Below, one piece after another: positions 1 to 9,808 of a DNA stretch of 64,000 nt (positions are counted from its first letter, which is position 1; the number at the start of each line of letters is the position of its first letter). Source of the stretch: Cellulomonas cellasea (lineage in GTDB: Bacteria > Actinomycetota > Actinomycetes > Actinomycetales > Cellulomonadaceae); the NCBI RefSeq assembly GCF_006538745.1, contig NZ_BJLR01000025.1:1-64000 (forward strand), read 5' to 3'. The notes beneath the pieces are model-generated. The model had not been told where the DNA came from, did not search any database, and saw only the letters and a program-made list of their open reading frames with translations. A program made the translations under genes and the position numbers.

Positions 1-136
1 CCCCCCCCCCCCCCGCCCGGTCCGGGGCGCGCGCGCCGGGAGGCGCGGGCTCCCCGGCCGGCGGGCCGGGCGGTGCGGGTGGAGGACGGGCACGCCGCGT
101 GTAGCGTGCAACGAGAGCGACGGACGAGGGCGAGGG

Positions 137-841
137 GTGGCGGTGGCAGCGCACACGGAACTGCTCGCCCGCCTCGCGTCCGCGGTCGCGAGCGCACCGG
201 AGCACGAGAGCTTCACGTGGCGGCTGTGCGAGGCGACGCGCCGGCTCCTCGGGGCCGACGGGGCGTCCCTGACGGTCGACAACGCGTCGACGAACCGCAT
301 CACGCTGTGCGCCACGGACGAGGTCGCGGCCCGCCTCGAGAACCTCCACGACGTGCTCGGCGAGGGTCCCGCCACGTCGGCGTACCTCACCGGCGAGCCC
401 GTCGTCGTGACGCTCGCCCAGGCCGCGGAGCGCTGGCCGGTGTTCGCGGGGTCCGCCACGCGCCAGACCGACGCCGGCCAGATCTACGCCCTGCCCATGC
501 GCCAGGGGACCGCCGTGCAGGGCGTCCTGACCCTCTACCGCCGCACCGCCGGGCCGCTCACCGAGGATGAGGCGGGCGCGCAGTTCCTCGCGGACGCCCT
601 CGCCGCGGCGCTCCTGCACGACGCCGACGTCCTCTCCGACCTCGGCCCGGGCGGCTCCTGGTCGAACCGCGCGCAGGTCCACCAGGCCACCGGCATGGTC
701 GTCGCCCAGCTCGCCGTCGGCGTGCGCGACGCCCTCGCGATCCTGCGGGCCCACGCCTTCGCCCTCGATCAGCCGCTCGCGCAGGTCGCCCAGGCCGTCG
801 TCGCCCGCGAGCTGGTGTTCCGGCGGAAGGACGACGGATGA
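137..841 (+). CDS. GAF-ANTAR regulator (first of tandem pair)
   Basis: A 234-residue cytoplasmic signalling protein. An N-terminal GAF sensor fold (about residues 15-150) is followed by an ANTAR RNA-binding helix bundle (about 175-228), recognisable from the NRAQVHQATGMVVAQ segment. ANTAR proteins generally bind paired hairpins in nascent transcripts and prevent termination; the GAF ligand cannot be read from sequence. The start is a GTG preceded by a purine-rich GAGGGCGAGGG stretch. The ATGA overlap with the next GAF-ANTAR gene shows that the two are translated together. The window begins shortly upstream, so the promoter may be missing. Confidence 0.88.
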   Translation: MAVAAHTELLARLASAVASAPEHESFTWRLCEATRRLLGADGASLTVDNASTNRITLCATDEVAARLENLHDVLGEGPATSAYLTGEPVVVTLAQAAERWPVFAGSATRQTDAGQIYALPMRQGTAVQGVLTLYRRTAGPLTEDEAGAQFLADALAAALLHDADVLSDLGPGGSWSNRAQVHQATGMVVAQLAVGVRDALAILRAHAFALDQPLAQVAQAVVARELVFRRKDDG

Positions 842-1629
842 GCGAGGACGGTGCCCCCGTGACCGCCCGCACCCCGACCGAGAGAGCCCACCCCATGACC
901 GGACGCAGCCCGACCCGCGCGCTCGCCGACGTGTCCGCGACCCTGGTCGAGGAGTACGACGTCGTGAGCGCCCTGACGCACCTGTGCGTGGCGTGCACGG
1001 ACGTGTTCGGGGCGAGCGCCGCGGCGCTGCTCGTCGTGGGGGACGACGGCGCGGGCGCCGGGCTGGAGCTGCTCGCCGCGTCCTCGCACGGCGCTGCGGA
1101 GGTCGAGCTGCACCAGCAGCAGGTCGAGCAGGGCCCGTGCCTCGACGCCGTCGCCGAACGCCGGCCCGTGCACGCCGACGACGCCGACGAGCTCGCCCGG
1201 CGGTGGCCCCGGTTCGCCGCCGTCGCCGCGCCCTCGGGTGTTCGGTCGGCGCACGCCTACCCGCTGCGGTGGCGCGGGCGTGCGCTCGGCGGGCTGAACC
1301 TGTTCTTCGGCACCGACCGCCGGTTCGACGCCGAGGAGGAGATCGCCGCGCAAGCCTTCGCCGACGTCGCGACGATCGCGATCGTGCACGCGCGCGCCGA
1401 GCCCCGCGTCGAGGTCATCGCCCGGGAGGTGCAGGAGGCCCTCGACGGGCGGACCGTCGTCGAGCAGGCCAAGGGCGTGATCGCCGTGCAGGACTCGGTC
1501 GACCCGGCGGAGGCGTTCCTCCGCCTGCTCGACCGGTCGGACGCGCGCGGCGTGTCCCTGGCGGCGCTCGCCGCACGGGTCGTCGTGCACGCCCAGCGGG
1601 GCCGCCGCTGGGACGACGCCGACGGCTGA
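838..1629 (+). CDS. GAF-ANTAR regulator (second of tandem pair)
   Basis: A 263-residue paralogue of the preceding gene. The GAF domain covers about residues 30-190 and the ANTAR segment, with VVEQAKGVIAVQ, about 200-255. The ATG lies inside the 4-base ATGA overlap with the upstream gene. An internal ATG at 895 would remove 19 poorly conserved residues and is a possible alternative start. The ANTAR helices are shorter and more divergent than in the copies at 1699 and 15471. Ligand and RNA target are unknown. A strong bidirectional hairpin lies just downstream. Confidence 0.86.
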   Translation: MSEDGAPVTARTPTERAHPMTGRSPTRALADVSATLVEEYDVVSALTHLCVACTDVFGASAAALLVVGDDGAGAGLELLAASSHGAAEVELHQQQVEQGPCLDAVAERRPVHADDADELARRWPRFAAVAAPSGVRSAHAYPLRWRGRALGGLNLFFGTDRRFDAEEEIAAQAFADVATIAIVHARAEPRVEVIAREVQEALDGRTVVEQAKGVIAVQDSVDPAEAFLRLLDRSDARGVSLAALAARVVVHAQRGRRWDDADG

Positions 1630-1641
1630 CGCGCGCCGGTC

Positions 1642-1695
1642 ACGGACGCCGGCGCACCGGGCGGGGTCTCCCGCACCCGGTGCGCCGGCGTCCGT
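1642..1695. terminator. Bidirectional intrinsic terminator
   Basis: A perfect 20-bp inverted repeat (arms 1642-1661 and 1676-1695) sits between two convergent GAF-ANTAR genes. Its inner bases can pair further (GCGGG with CCCGC). There is no U-tract, as is common for actinobacterial terminators. Confidence 0.8.
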
Positions 1696-1698
1696 GCG

Positions 1699-2448
1699 TC
1701 AGCGGCTCGAGTCGCGGAACGCCGGGGGAGGGCTCGCGGGCTGACCCGTCACGCCCTCGATGATCGCGACGGCGACGTCGCGGAGCTTGGTGTTGCGGTG
1801 CTGCGACGCGGTCCGCAGGATCCCGAAGGCCTCCTCGGCGCTGCACCGGTTCTGCGCCATGATCACGCCCATCGCCTGGTCGATCGTCGCGCGGGAGGCG
1901 AGCGCGGCCTTGAGGTGCGCGTTGACCTCGGCCTGGCGGTGCGCCGTGCGGCACACCGTGAGCGCGTGCGCGAGCTCCTGGGCGTAGTGCGCGGCCGTGG
2001 TCAGCGCCGCGGTGTCCCACGCGTCGGGGACCAGGGAGTACAGGACGAGCAGCAGCTCGGCGTCACCGTCGAGACGGGCCGGGATGGCGACGGCGGACCG
2101 GAAGCCCGCGTCATGCGCGAGCTCCGCCCAGCCGGGCCACCGCGAGTCGTCGTCCACGTCGGGGACCACGACGACCCGGCCCTGGTGGTGCGCCGCGGTG
2201 GAGGGACCGGTCGCGGCGTCGTGCGCCGCGCGCTCGCACGCCTCGGCCCGCGCGCTGCTCGAGGCCACCAGGCGCGTGGTCTCGCCGTCGCGCACGGACA
2301 CGACCACCTGCGTCGAGGGCACCACCCGTTGGATGGCAGCGACGGAGAGTTGCTCGAGGAACCGCTCGACGCACGCCGTCTCCGTCACGCCGTGCTCGTG
2401 CGCGCCGACGTCGCCGTCGACCGTGATCTCGTCCCGTATGGTCGTCAT
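1699..2448 (-). CDS. GAF-ANTAR regulator
   Basis: A 249-residue protein with a GAF domain (about 30-170) and a well-preserved ANTAR domain (about 178-235, with [16 protein letters not shown]). It closely resembles the protein at 15471: both contain RWPxWA, AGFRSAxAIP and an almost identical ANTAR segment, so they look like recent paralogues. The ATG at 2448 is preferred because CAGGG lies about 12 bases upstream; a GTG at 2460 in the same frame would have no room for a ribosome-binding site. It is convergent with the tandem pair and divergent from the GT2 gene across a 255-base gap. Confidence 0.87.
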   Translation of the reverse strand: MTTIRDEITVDGDVGAHEHGVTETACVERFLEQLSVAAIQRVVPSTQVVVSVRDGETTRLVASSSARAEACERAAHDAATGPSTAAHHQGRVVVVPDVDDDSRWPGWAELAHDAGFRSAVAIPARLDGDAELLLVLYSLVPDAWDTAALTTAAHYAQELAHALTVCRTAHRQAEVNAHLKAALASRATIDQAMGVIMAQNRCSAEEAFGILRTASQHRNTKLRDVAVAIIEGVTGQPASPPPAFRDSSR

Positions 2449-2703
2449 GCCGTTGCTCACCCCTGAACGTCCGGCTCGATGCCGCGTGCGCCCTCGTCGC
2501 CCGTGTTCCGCAGGCGCAGTTCGAGCCGCTGTCCCCGTCGTGGTGCGGGCACGGCGGACCCGCCGCAAACAGCATGAATCGCCCAGCGCCCCGGCGCAAC
2601 ACGGGGAGCGTTCCGCGCGCGCGTCGTGCCTGCTCATGCCATTCTTCGGGGGTCCGGCCGAGCCCCGTGCCGACGTCCCCGAGGGACCGACGGAGGCGCG
2701 CGC

Positions 2704-3632
2704 GTGCACCAGCAGCAGCAGGGAACCGGCCGGGTCGTCGAGGACGACCGCGTGACGGTCGTCGTCGCGAGCCGCGACCGGCGCGAGGAGCTGCTCGGCT
2801 CCCTCGCCCGGCACCGCGCCCCGGTCCTGCTTCTCGACAACGATTCTCGGGACGGCACCGCCGACGCCGTGCGCGCGGCGCTCCCCGACGTCGGCGTGAC
2901 CCGGCTCGACCGCAACGTCGGTGCGTACGCCCGGACCCTCGGGGTGCGGGCCGCACGCACGCCGTACGTCGCCTTCGCCGACGACGACTCCTGGTGGGCC
3001 CACGGCGCGCTGCGCCGCGCCGCCGACGTGCTCGACGCGCACCCGGACGTCGCCGTCGTGGCCGCCCGGATCCACGTCGGTCCGCGGGAGCGGCTCGACC
3101 CGTTCTGCGCCGAGCTCGCGCGCTCGCCGCTCCCGCGCCGGCCAGGGCTGCCCGGGCCGGCGGTCCTCGGCTTCGTCGCGTGCGCCGCGATGGTGCGCGC
3201 GGACGCGTTCGCCTCCGTGGGCGGCTTCGACGACGTGGTGCGCTTCCCCGGCGAGGAGGAGCGGGTCGCGCTCGACCTCGCCGCCGACGGGTGGCAGCTC
3301 GTGTACGTCGACGACGTCCTCGTGCACCACCACCCGTCGCCGGCCCGGCACTCGCCCGACGCGCGCGTGAGCGCCGTGACCCGCTCGCGCGTGCTCACCG
3401 CGGTGCTGCGCCTCCCGGTGCGCGACGTGCTGCGCACCGTGGCCGCGGCGTGGGGAGCCGGGCCCGCGTCGCGCGCCGGGGTCCGCGCCGCCCTGCACGA
3501 CGTGCCCCGGGCGCTGCGCGCACGCCGCGTCGTGCCGCGCCACGTGCAGGAGCTGCGCGCGCTGCTCCGCGACGACCCCGCACCGGCCCGACCCGCCCCC
3601 GCCCCCACCTCCGCCCCGCGACAGGAGACACC

Positions 3633-3636
<4 letters not shown>
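2704..3636 (+). CDS. Family 2 glycosyltransferase
   Basis: A roughly 310-residue GT-A fold transferase. The N-terminus carries [20 protein letters not shown] matches the nucleotide-binding loop, and FADDDSWW supplies the DxD-type metal site; a conserved GGFDD region follows. It should move a sugar from a nucleotide donor to an unknown acceptor at the cytoplasmic membrane face. Two starts are plausible: GTG at 2704 (GGAGG 7 bases upstream) and GTG at 2752 (GAGGA 7 bases upstream). The first was kept because the intervening codons have typical high GC at third positions. Its stop overlaps the next start (ATGA), forming a two-gene operon with the epimerase. Confidence 0.85.
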
Positions 3637-4625
<989 letters not shown>

Positions 4626-4659
4626 GGCTCCGCCGGAGGAGACACGCCGCGTGAGGCTC

Positions 4660-4707
4660 CGCTCGGTCGGTGCTCGTGCGCGTCGCCGCGCGAGCACCGA
4701 CCGAGCG
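4660..4707. terminator. Bidirectional intrinsic terminator
   Basis: A perfect 17-bp inverted repeat (4660-4676 with 4691-4707) and a 14-base loop lie between the plus-strand epimerase gene and the end of the convergent nine-gene heptose operon. Confidence 0.8.
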
Positions 4708-4711
4708 CGTC

Positions 4712-5731
4712 TCAGCCGTCGCGGCCGAGGAGCGCGTGGGCGCCCGTGAGGACCTCGTCCGCGGTGATCCGGGCCAGCGCGGGGTCGAGCGCCGCGCCGT
4801 GCGGGTCGCCCGGGGAGCCCGGGGACCCGTGCCACAGCACCGTGTGCAGCTCGGCATCGACCGCTGGGCCCCACTGCGCGGGCGGCACGGGGCCGAACAG
4901 CAGGACCGACGGGGTGCCGGTCGCGGTCGCGACGTGGGCGACGCCGGTGTCCCCGCACACGACGAGCCGCGCGCGGGCGACGAGCCCGACGAGCCCGCCC
5001 AGGTCGAGCGTCCCCGCGGTGCGGTGCACGAGGTCGGGGGCTGCGGCGGCCTGCGCGACCTGGTCGACGAGGTCCTTCTCGCCCGCCGAGCCGGTGAGCG
5101 CGACGGTCAGGCCGCGCGCGGTCAGGTCGTGCAGCACGGCGCGCCAGCGCGCGACGGGCCAGCGCCGGGACGCCGACGCCGCGCCGGGGTGCAGCACGAC
5201 GTCGGCGCGCAGAGCCGCGTCGCCGGCGGACGCCGGGGGGACGGGGAGCCGGAGGTCCTCGGCGCCGCACGGCCCGCCCGCGTCGCGCACGAGACGGCAC
5301 CACCGTGCGACCTCGTGCTCGGTGTCGTCCCACGCCGGCCCGGCGTCGTGCCCGGCCTCGGGGCACGCGAACGCCACGAGCCGCGCCGGTGCCGTGCGGA
5401 GCAGCAGGTGGTGGCTCTGCGGCCCGCGGCCGTGCAGGTTGACGGCGACGTGCCCGCGGGTGTCCCACGGCAGGGCGGCGTCCGGGGCGATGCCGCGCGC
5501 GGACACCCCGGTCGCGTCGGTCTCCAGGACCGTGTCGACGACCCCGAGGTCCCGCAGGAGCCCACCCTCGGCCCGGGGCGCGGCGAGCACGAGCCGGCGG
5601 TCCGGCCACGCGCGCCGCACCCCGCGCAGAGCCGGCACCGCGGTCAGGGCGTCCCCGAGGCCGAGCGCCCGCAGCACGAGCACGTCACCCGCGGGGTGCG
5701 CCGGGCCCGCGCCGCCGGGCGCACCGGTCAC
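4712..5731 (-). CDS. Glycosyltransferase family 9 (heptosyltransferase-like)
   Basis: A 339-residue GT-B fold protein of the ADP-heptose:LPS heptosyltransferase family. It has the N-terminal LRALGLGDALTAVPALRG, the central VVLHPGAASASRRWP donor loop and the C-terminal VCGDTGVAHVATATGTP motif. Family members transfer heptose from ADP-heptose to a lipid or glycan acceptor. The GTG start at 5731 overlaps the upstream SDR stop (GTGA). It is the last gene of the nine-gene operon, followed at once by a terminator. A second GT9 lies at 10761, so the pathway probably adds at least two heptose-type residues. Confidence 0.87.
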   Translation of the reverse strand: MTGAPGGAGPAHPAGDVLVLRALGLGDALTAVPALRGVRRAWPDRRLVLAAPRAEGGLLRDLGVVDTVLETDATGVSARGIAPDAALPWDTRGHVAVNLHGRGPQSHHLLLRTAPARLVAFACPEAGHDAGPAWDDTEHEVARWCRLVRDAGGPCGAEDLRLPVPPASAGDAALRADVVLHPGAASASRRWPVARWRAVLHDLTARGLTVALTGSAGEKDLVDQVAQAAAAPDLVHRTAGTLDLGGLVGLVARARLVVCGDTGVAHVATATGTPSVLLFGPVPPAQWGPAVDAELHTVLWHGSPGSPGDPHGAALDPALARITADEVLTGAHALLGRDG

Positions 5732-6456
5732 GGCCAGGAGCCCTCGCCGGACGCCATGACGAGCATCTCGCGGATCTCGCAGCCCACGGGCTGGCGCAGC
5801 GCGGTCAGCACGGCCGCGGCGGTGTCGGCCGGGTCGTTGAGGTCCGCGTCGGGCCCGGGGCGGTACTGCTCGGTGCGCCCGTCGAAGAACGGCGTCCGCA
5901 TCCCGCCGGGGACGAGCAGCGTGACCCCGACCCGCCCGGCGAGCTCGGCGGCGAGCGCCTGGCTGAAGCCGCGCACCGCGAACTTCGACGCGCAGTACGC
6001 CGTGGCGTCGCTCACGCCCTTGAGCCCGAGCGTCGACGCGACGGTCACCACCGTCCCGCGGGACTCCTCGAGGTAGGGCAGGCAGGCGCGGACGACCGCA
6101 ACGGTCCCGAACAGGTTGACCCGCACGACGCGCTCCCACGTCTCGGGGTCGATCTCGGCGAGCGTCCCGCACGCGTCGGTCCCGGCGGCGGTCACGACGG
6201 CCGTGGGCGGGCCGACCTGCGCGACGAGCTGCTCGACGGCGGCCGCGGCGGCCGCGCTGTCCGACAGGTCGACCTGCACGTGCGGGACGTCGCCCGCGGG
6301 GGCGGTCACGTCGAGCACCGCGGGGCGGCCCCCGGCGGCGGTGACGGCCTCCACGACGGCGGCGCCGAGCCCGCTCGCGCCGCCGGTCACGAAGACGGTG
6401 CCGATCTCACGCGGGGCCCGGGCGGCGGGTCGGGTCGAGGTGTCGAGCTGGGTCAC
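5728..6456 (-). CDS. Classical short-chain dehydrogenase/reductase
   Basis: A 242-residue classical SDR with TGGASGLG at residues 24-31, a VTAAG motif in place of the usual NNAG, and the catalytic pair Y154/K158 in YCASK. The size and this motif set are those of NAD(P)-dependent oxidoreductases acting on small alcohols or sugars, not of extended sugar-nucleotide epimerases. The GTG start follows TGAGGAGACCC. It lies 9 bases after hldE, the only operon junction without overlap. It may oxidise or reduce a heptose position, for example as part of a two-step epimerisation, but the substrate is unknown. Confidence 0.84.
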   Translation of the reverse strand: MTQLDTSTRPAARAPREIGTVFVTGGASGLGAAVVEAVTAAGGRPAVLDVTAPAGDVPHVQVDLSDSAAAAAAVEQLVAQVGPPTAVVTAAGTDACGTLAEIDPETWERVVRVNLFGTVAVVRACLPYLEESRGTVVTVASTLGLKGVSDATAYCASKFAVRGFSQALAAELAGRVGVTLLVPGGMRTPFFDGRTEQYRPGPDADLNDPADTAAAVLTALRQPVGCEIREMLVMASGEGSWP

Positions 6457-6465
6457 AGGGTCTCC

Positions 6466-7887
6466 TCACTGGTGGTCCGCACGGGCGAGCCCCGAGCGGC
6501 GGATCATGGTGCTGGTCGAGCGCCCGTCGAGGTAGGGCAGGAGGACCACGCGCCCCCCGTGCCGCTGCACGACCTCGGTCTCGGGCAGGTCTGCGCCGCC
6601 GTAGTCGGCGCCCTTGGCCCACACGTCGGGGCGCAGGGCGTCGAGCGCGGCGCGGGGGTCGTCCTCGTCGAACACGACGACGGCGTCGACGCAGTCGAAC
6701 GCGGCGAGCACGCGCGCCCGGTCGGCCTCGGTCACGACGGGCCGGCCGTCGCCCTTGAGGCGGCGCACCGACGCGTCGGAGTTGAGCAGGACGACGAGCG
6801 CGTCCCCGAGCCGGCGGGCCGACTCGAGCATCGCGACGTGCCCGGCGTGCACGAGGTCGAAGCAGCCACCGGTCGCGACGAGGGTCCCGCCGCCGGCCCG
6901 CAGCCGCGCGGCGACGTCGGCGACCGCGACGTCGCGGTGCTCGACGGCGTCGGGCCGCACGGGTGCCGCCGCGTCGCGGGCCGCGTCCGTGACGGCCCGG
7001 AACGCGTCGGCGCCGCCGCCGCGCACCCAGGCGGTGGCCTCGGCGACGGCGGCCTGGACGGCCTCGGTGAGCACGGCGCCGCGCGCGAGGGCGACGGCGG
7101 CGGTCGCGGCGAACCGGTCGCCGGCCCCGCACGGGTCGCCGCCCTCGACGCTCGGTGCGGGCACGAACAGGGGTGCGCCGCCGGTCGGGGCGACGTAGGC
7201 GCCCTGCGCGCCGACGGTCACGCACACGGCGCGGGCCTGCCACGTCGCGCGCAGGTGCACGGCGAGCGCCTCGGGGGAGTCGCCGGCGGGCGAGCGGTCA
7301 CCCGCCGCGGCGGCGCGCGCCTCGCCGAGGTTCGGCGTGACGAGCGTCGCGCGGGGTACGGGAGCGCCCCCGCGCGGGTGCGGGTCCCACACGAGCAGCC
7401 CGCGCGCGGCCCGCTCGGCGAGCAGCGAGCGCAGGTCCTCGTCGCGGGTCGTGCCGGCGCCGTAGTCGCTGACCAGCACGACGTCGGCGCTCTCGAGCGC
7501 GGCGCGCACCGCGCCGACCTCGACGTCGCGCGGGGTGCCGGGCCCGCCGTGGTCGAGGCGGACGAGCGACTGGCCGCCGCTGCGCACGCGCTCCTTGAGC
7601 CGGGTGGGTCCGCGGTGCCCGAGCGCGAGGACCCCGACGTGCGGCTCGAGGGCGGCGCGCAGGCGGCGGCCCTCGGGGTCGTCGGCGATCGGGGCGACGA
7701 GCGTCACGCGCGCACCGGACGCGGCGCACAGCAGCGCGGTGAGCCCCGCACCGCCGGGGCGCTCGCGCACGTCGGAGACGTCGACGACCGGGACGGGGGC
7801 GTCGGGGCTGAGCCGGTCGGAGCGTCCGTGCACGTCGCGGTCGAGGACGACGTCGCCGACCACGACGACGTGCGGGCGGGCGCTCAC
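6466..7887 (-). CDS. hldE: Bifunctional heptose-7-phosphate kinase / heptose-1-phosphate adenylyltransferase
   Basis: A 473-residue protein, the usual full HldE length. The PfkB kinase half (about 1-310) has GDVVLDRDVHG, RLSPDAPVPVVDV, RPGGAG and the catalytic DPCGAGDRF with D257. The nucleotidyltransferase half (about 335-473) has GGCFDLVHAGHV (H347, H350), NSDASVRRLKGDGRP and DGRSTSTMI. It should phosphorylate D-glycero-D-manno-heptose 7-phosphate at C1 and later transfer AMP to the 1-phosphate. The GTG start overlaps the gmhA stop (GTGA). Arg replaces the usual Thr after GAGD, so substrate details could differ from the enterobacterial enzyme. Confidence 0.92.
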   Translation of the reverse strand: MSARPHVVVVGDVVLDRDVHGRSDRLSPDAPVPVVDVSDVRERPGGAGLTALLCAASGARVTLVAPIADDPEGRRLRAALEPHVGVLALGHRGPTRLKERVRSGGQSLVRLDHGGPGTPRDVEVGAVRAALESADVVLVSDYGAGTTRDEDLRSLLAERAARGLLVWDPHPRGGAPVPRATLVTPNLGEARAAAAGDRSPAGDSPEALAVHLRATWQARAVCVTVGAQGAYVAPTGGAPLFVPAPSVEGGDPCGAGDRFAATAAVALARGAVLTEAVQAAVAEATAWVRGGGADAFRAVTDAARDAAAPVRPDAVEHRDVAVADVAARLRAGGGTLVATGGCFDLVHAGHVAMLESARRLGDALVVLLNSDASVRRLKGDGRPVVTEADRARVLAAFDCVDAVVVFDEDDPRAALDALRPDVWAKGADYGGADLPETEVVQRHGGRVVLLPYLDGRSTSTMIRRSGLARADHQ

Positions 7888-8576
7888 GCGCGGGCCCCCG
7901 TGCCGTCGAGCGTGCGGGCGCCGGCCGTGCGCGCGGGTCCCGGCGCTGCGGGGACAGCGGTCACGGTGAGGGCCGGGGTGTCCGCGGCGACGAGCCCCGC
8001 GTCGTGCTGCTCGACGCGGGCGTCGAACGCGGCGCACAGCGCGTGGATCGCGACGAGGTGCGCGGCCTGCACCGCGGCGGTCGACGGCGCGGGCACGGCC
8101 AGGGCCTCGTGCGAGCGCCCGACGAGCGGGTTCGGCGCGGCGCCGGACAGCGCCCACACGCGCAGGCCCAGCGCCTGGCCGCGCTCGGCGGCGCGCAGGA
8201 TGTTCGGGCTGCGGCCCGACGTGGAGAGCAGCACGAGCACGTCGCCGGGGCGCCCGTGCGCCTCGACCTGGCGGGCGAACATCTCGTCGGCGCCGTAGTC
8301 GTTGACGATCGCGGTGACGCTCGAGCTCTCCGCGCACAGCGACAGCGCGGAGAACGGGCGGCGGTCGGCGAGGAAGCGCCCGACGAGCTCGCTCGTGAGG
8401 TGCTGCGCCTCCGCGGCGCTGCCGCCGTTGCCCGCGACGAGCACGCGGTGCCCGGCGACGAGGCGGTCGGCGAGCTCGGCGCCCCACCGCTCGACGAGCC
8501 AGCTCTGGTCCCCGAGCCAGCGCAGCGCGCGGGTCAGCTCGTGGGTGTGCTCCTCGATCCACGACTGCGTGCTCAT
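7884..8576 (-). CDS. gmhA: Sedoheptulose-7-phosphate isomerase (SIS domain)
   Basis: A 230-residue SIS-fold isomerase. The family signature GNGGSAAEAQHLTSELVGRF is at about residues 48-67 and the second phosphate loop is LSTSGRSPNILRA. GmhA converts sedoheptulose 7-phosphate to D-glycero-D-manno-heptose 7-phosphate, the first committed step to ADP-heptose. The core matches the usual length of about 195 residues; about 35 extra residues at the C-terminus (VTAVPAAPGP and onward) look disordered. It overlaps both neighbours by 4 bases, directly upstream of hldE, which supports assignment over other SIS proteins. Confidence 0.88.
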   Translation of the reverse strand: MSTQSWIEEHTHELTRALRWLGDQSWLVERWGAELADRLVAGHRVLVAGNGGSAAEAQHLTSELVGRFLADRRPFSALSLCAESSSVTAIVNDYGADEMFARQVEAHGRPGDVLVLLSTSGRSPNILRAAERGQALGLRVWALSGAAPNPLVGRSHEALAVPAPSTAAVQAAHLVAIHALCAAFDARVEQHDAGLVAADTPALTVTAVPAAPGPARTAGARTLDGTGARA

Positions 8577-9808
8577 ACGGCCTGCTCCTCGACGACGTGG
8601 GCCACCCGGCCGGCGGACAGGACCTCTCGGTACACGCGTGCGGTCTGCTGCGCGACGCGGTCCCACCCGTACCGGCGCACGGCGCGCCGGCGTGCGGCGG
8701 TGCCGAGCCCGACGGCATGGTCGGGGTCGTCGACGATCGAGCGGACGGCGCGGGCGAGCGCGAGTGCGTCGCGCGGCGGGACGAGCACGCCGGTGGTGCC
8801 GTCCTGGACGGTGTCGAGCATCCCGCCGACCGCGCTCGCCACGACGGGCCGCCCGCACGCCGCGGCCTCGAGCGGGACGATCCCGAACGGCTCGTACCAG
8901 GGGGTCGCGACCACGACGTGCGCCGAGCGCAGCACGGCGGGCATGTCGTCGTGCGCGACGCGGCCGAGGAACCGGACGCGGTCCTCGACGTGCAGGTCGC
9001 ACGCGAGCTGCCACAGGCGCCGGCCCTCGGGGTCGTCGCGCACCTCCTCCTGCGCGGGCCCGCCGACCACGGCGAGCTCGACGTCGGGCAGGAGCGGCAG
9101 CGCGCGCACGGCGTTGTCGACGCCCTTGCGCTCGACGAGCCGGCCGACGGACAGCATCCGGAACCGGCCGTCCTGCAGCGGCGGGACGGCGTCGTCCGGC
9201 CGAGGCGGCCGGAAGTGCGTGACGTCCACGCCGCACGGCACGACCGACACGCGCGAGGACGGGACCCCGAGCCGCACGAGCTCGGCGAGCTCGTCGGTGC
9301 ACGTCGCCACGACCCGCGTGACCGTGCGGGCGATCTTCGCCTCGACGTCCGCGCGCCCCGCCGGGCTCGTGTCGCGCTCGCGCTGGTGGCGGCGCTTGAC
9401 GGAGCCGAGCGCATGGAACGTCTGCACCACGGGCGGTCCGGTCACGGCGGCGGCCCGCAGCGCGGCGAGCCCCGACATCCAGAAGTGGCCGTGCACGACG
9501 TCGGGTGCGCCGTGCTCGCGCCACTCGCGGGCGAGCTCGTCGCCGAGCTCGGTCATGTACGGCAGCAGCTCGTCCTTCGGCAGGGCCCGGGCCGGCCCCG
9601 CGGTCACGTGCACGACCCGCACGCCCGGGCGCATCTCGACGACGCGCGGCAGGCTCGCGTCGTCGCGCCGGGTGTACACGTCGACCTGGTGCCCGAGCCG
9701 CGCGAGGTGCTCGGCGAGCGCGGCGACGTGGACGTTCTGCCCGCCGGCGTCGACGCCACCGAGCGTGGCGAGCGGGCTGGCGTGCTCCGACACCATCGCG
9801 ATCCTCAT
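8573..9808 (-). CDS. Family 4 glycosyltransferase
   Basis: A 411-residue GT-B transferase. Its N-terminus (SEHASPLATLGGVDAGGQNV) is the acceptor-side signature of retaining GT4 enzymes close to sucrose-synthase and MshA types. The C-terminal donor site shows VGRLVERKGVD, GGPAQEE and the EPFGIVPLEAAACGRPVV motif with its conserved glutamates. The donor and acceptor cannot be assigned; operon position suggests a sugar added to the heptose glycan. ATGA overlaps on both sides fix the start. Confidence 0.88.
   Translation of the reverse strand: MRIAMVSEHASPLATLGGVDAGGQNVHVAALAEHLARLGHQVDVYTRRDDASLPRVVEMRPGVRVVHVTAGPARALPKDELLPYMTELGDELAREWREHGAPDVVHGHFWMSGLAALRAAAVTGPPVVQTFHALGSVKRRHQRERDTSPAGRADVEAKIARTVTRVVATCTDELAELVRLGVPSSRVSVVPCGVDVTHFRPPRPDDAVPPLQDGRFRMLSVGRLVERKGVDNAVRALPLLPDVELAVVGGPAQEEVRDDPEGRRLWQLACDLHVEDRVRFLGRVAHDDMPAVLRSAHVVVATPWYEPFGIVPLEAAACGRPVVASAVGGMLDTVQDGTTGVLVPPRDALALARAVRSIVDDPDHAVGLGTAARRRAVRRYGWDRVAQQTARVYREVLSAGRVAHVVEEQAV

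Noticed and set aside
1-136. Run of 14 cytosines and GC-rich start of the window
   Set aside because: Probably a chance or assembly-edge homopolymer; no promoter or gene can be supported there.
6466-9414. A possible 982-residue fusion ending in HldE
   Set aside because: The upstream part is out-of-frame with the gmhA and GT4 genes and is Arg/Pro-rich nonsense. HldE has its own GTG start at 7887.
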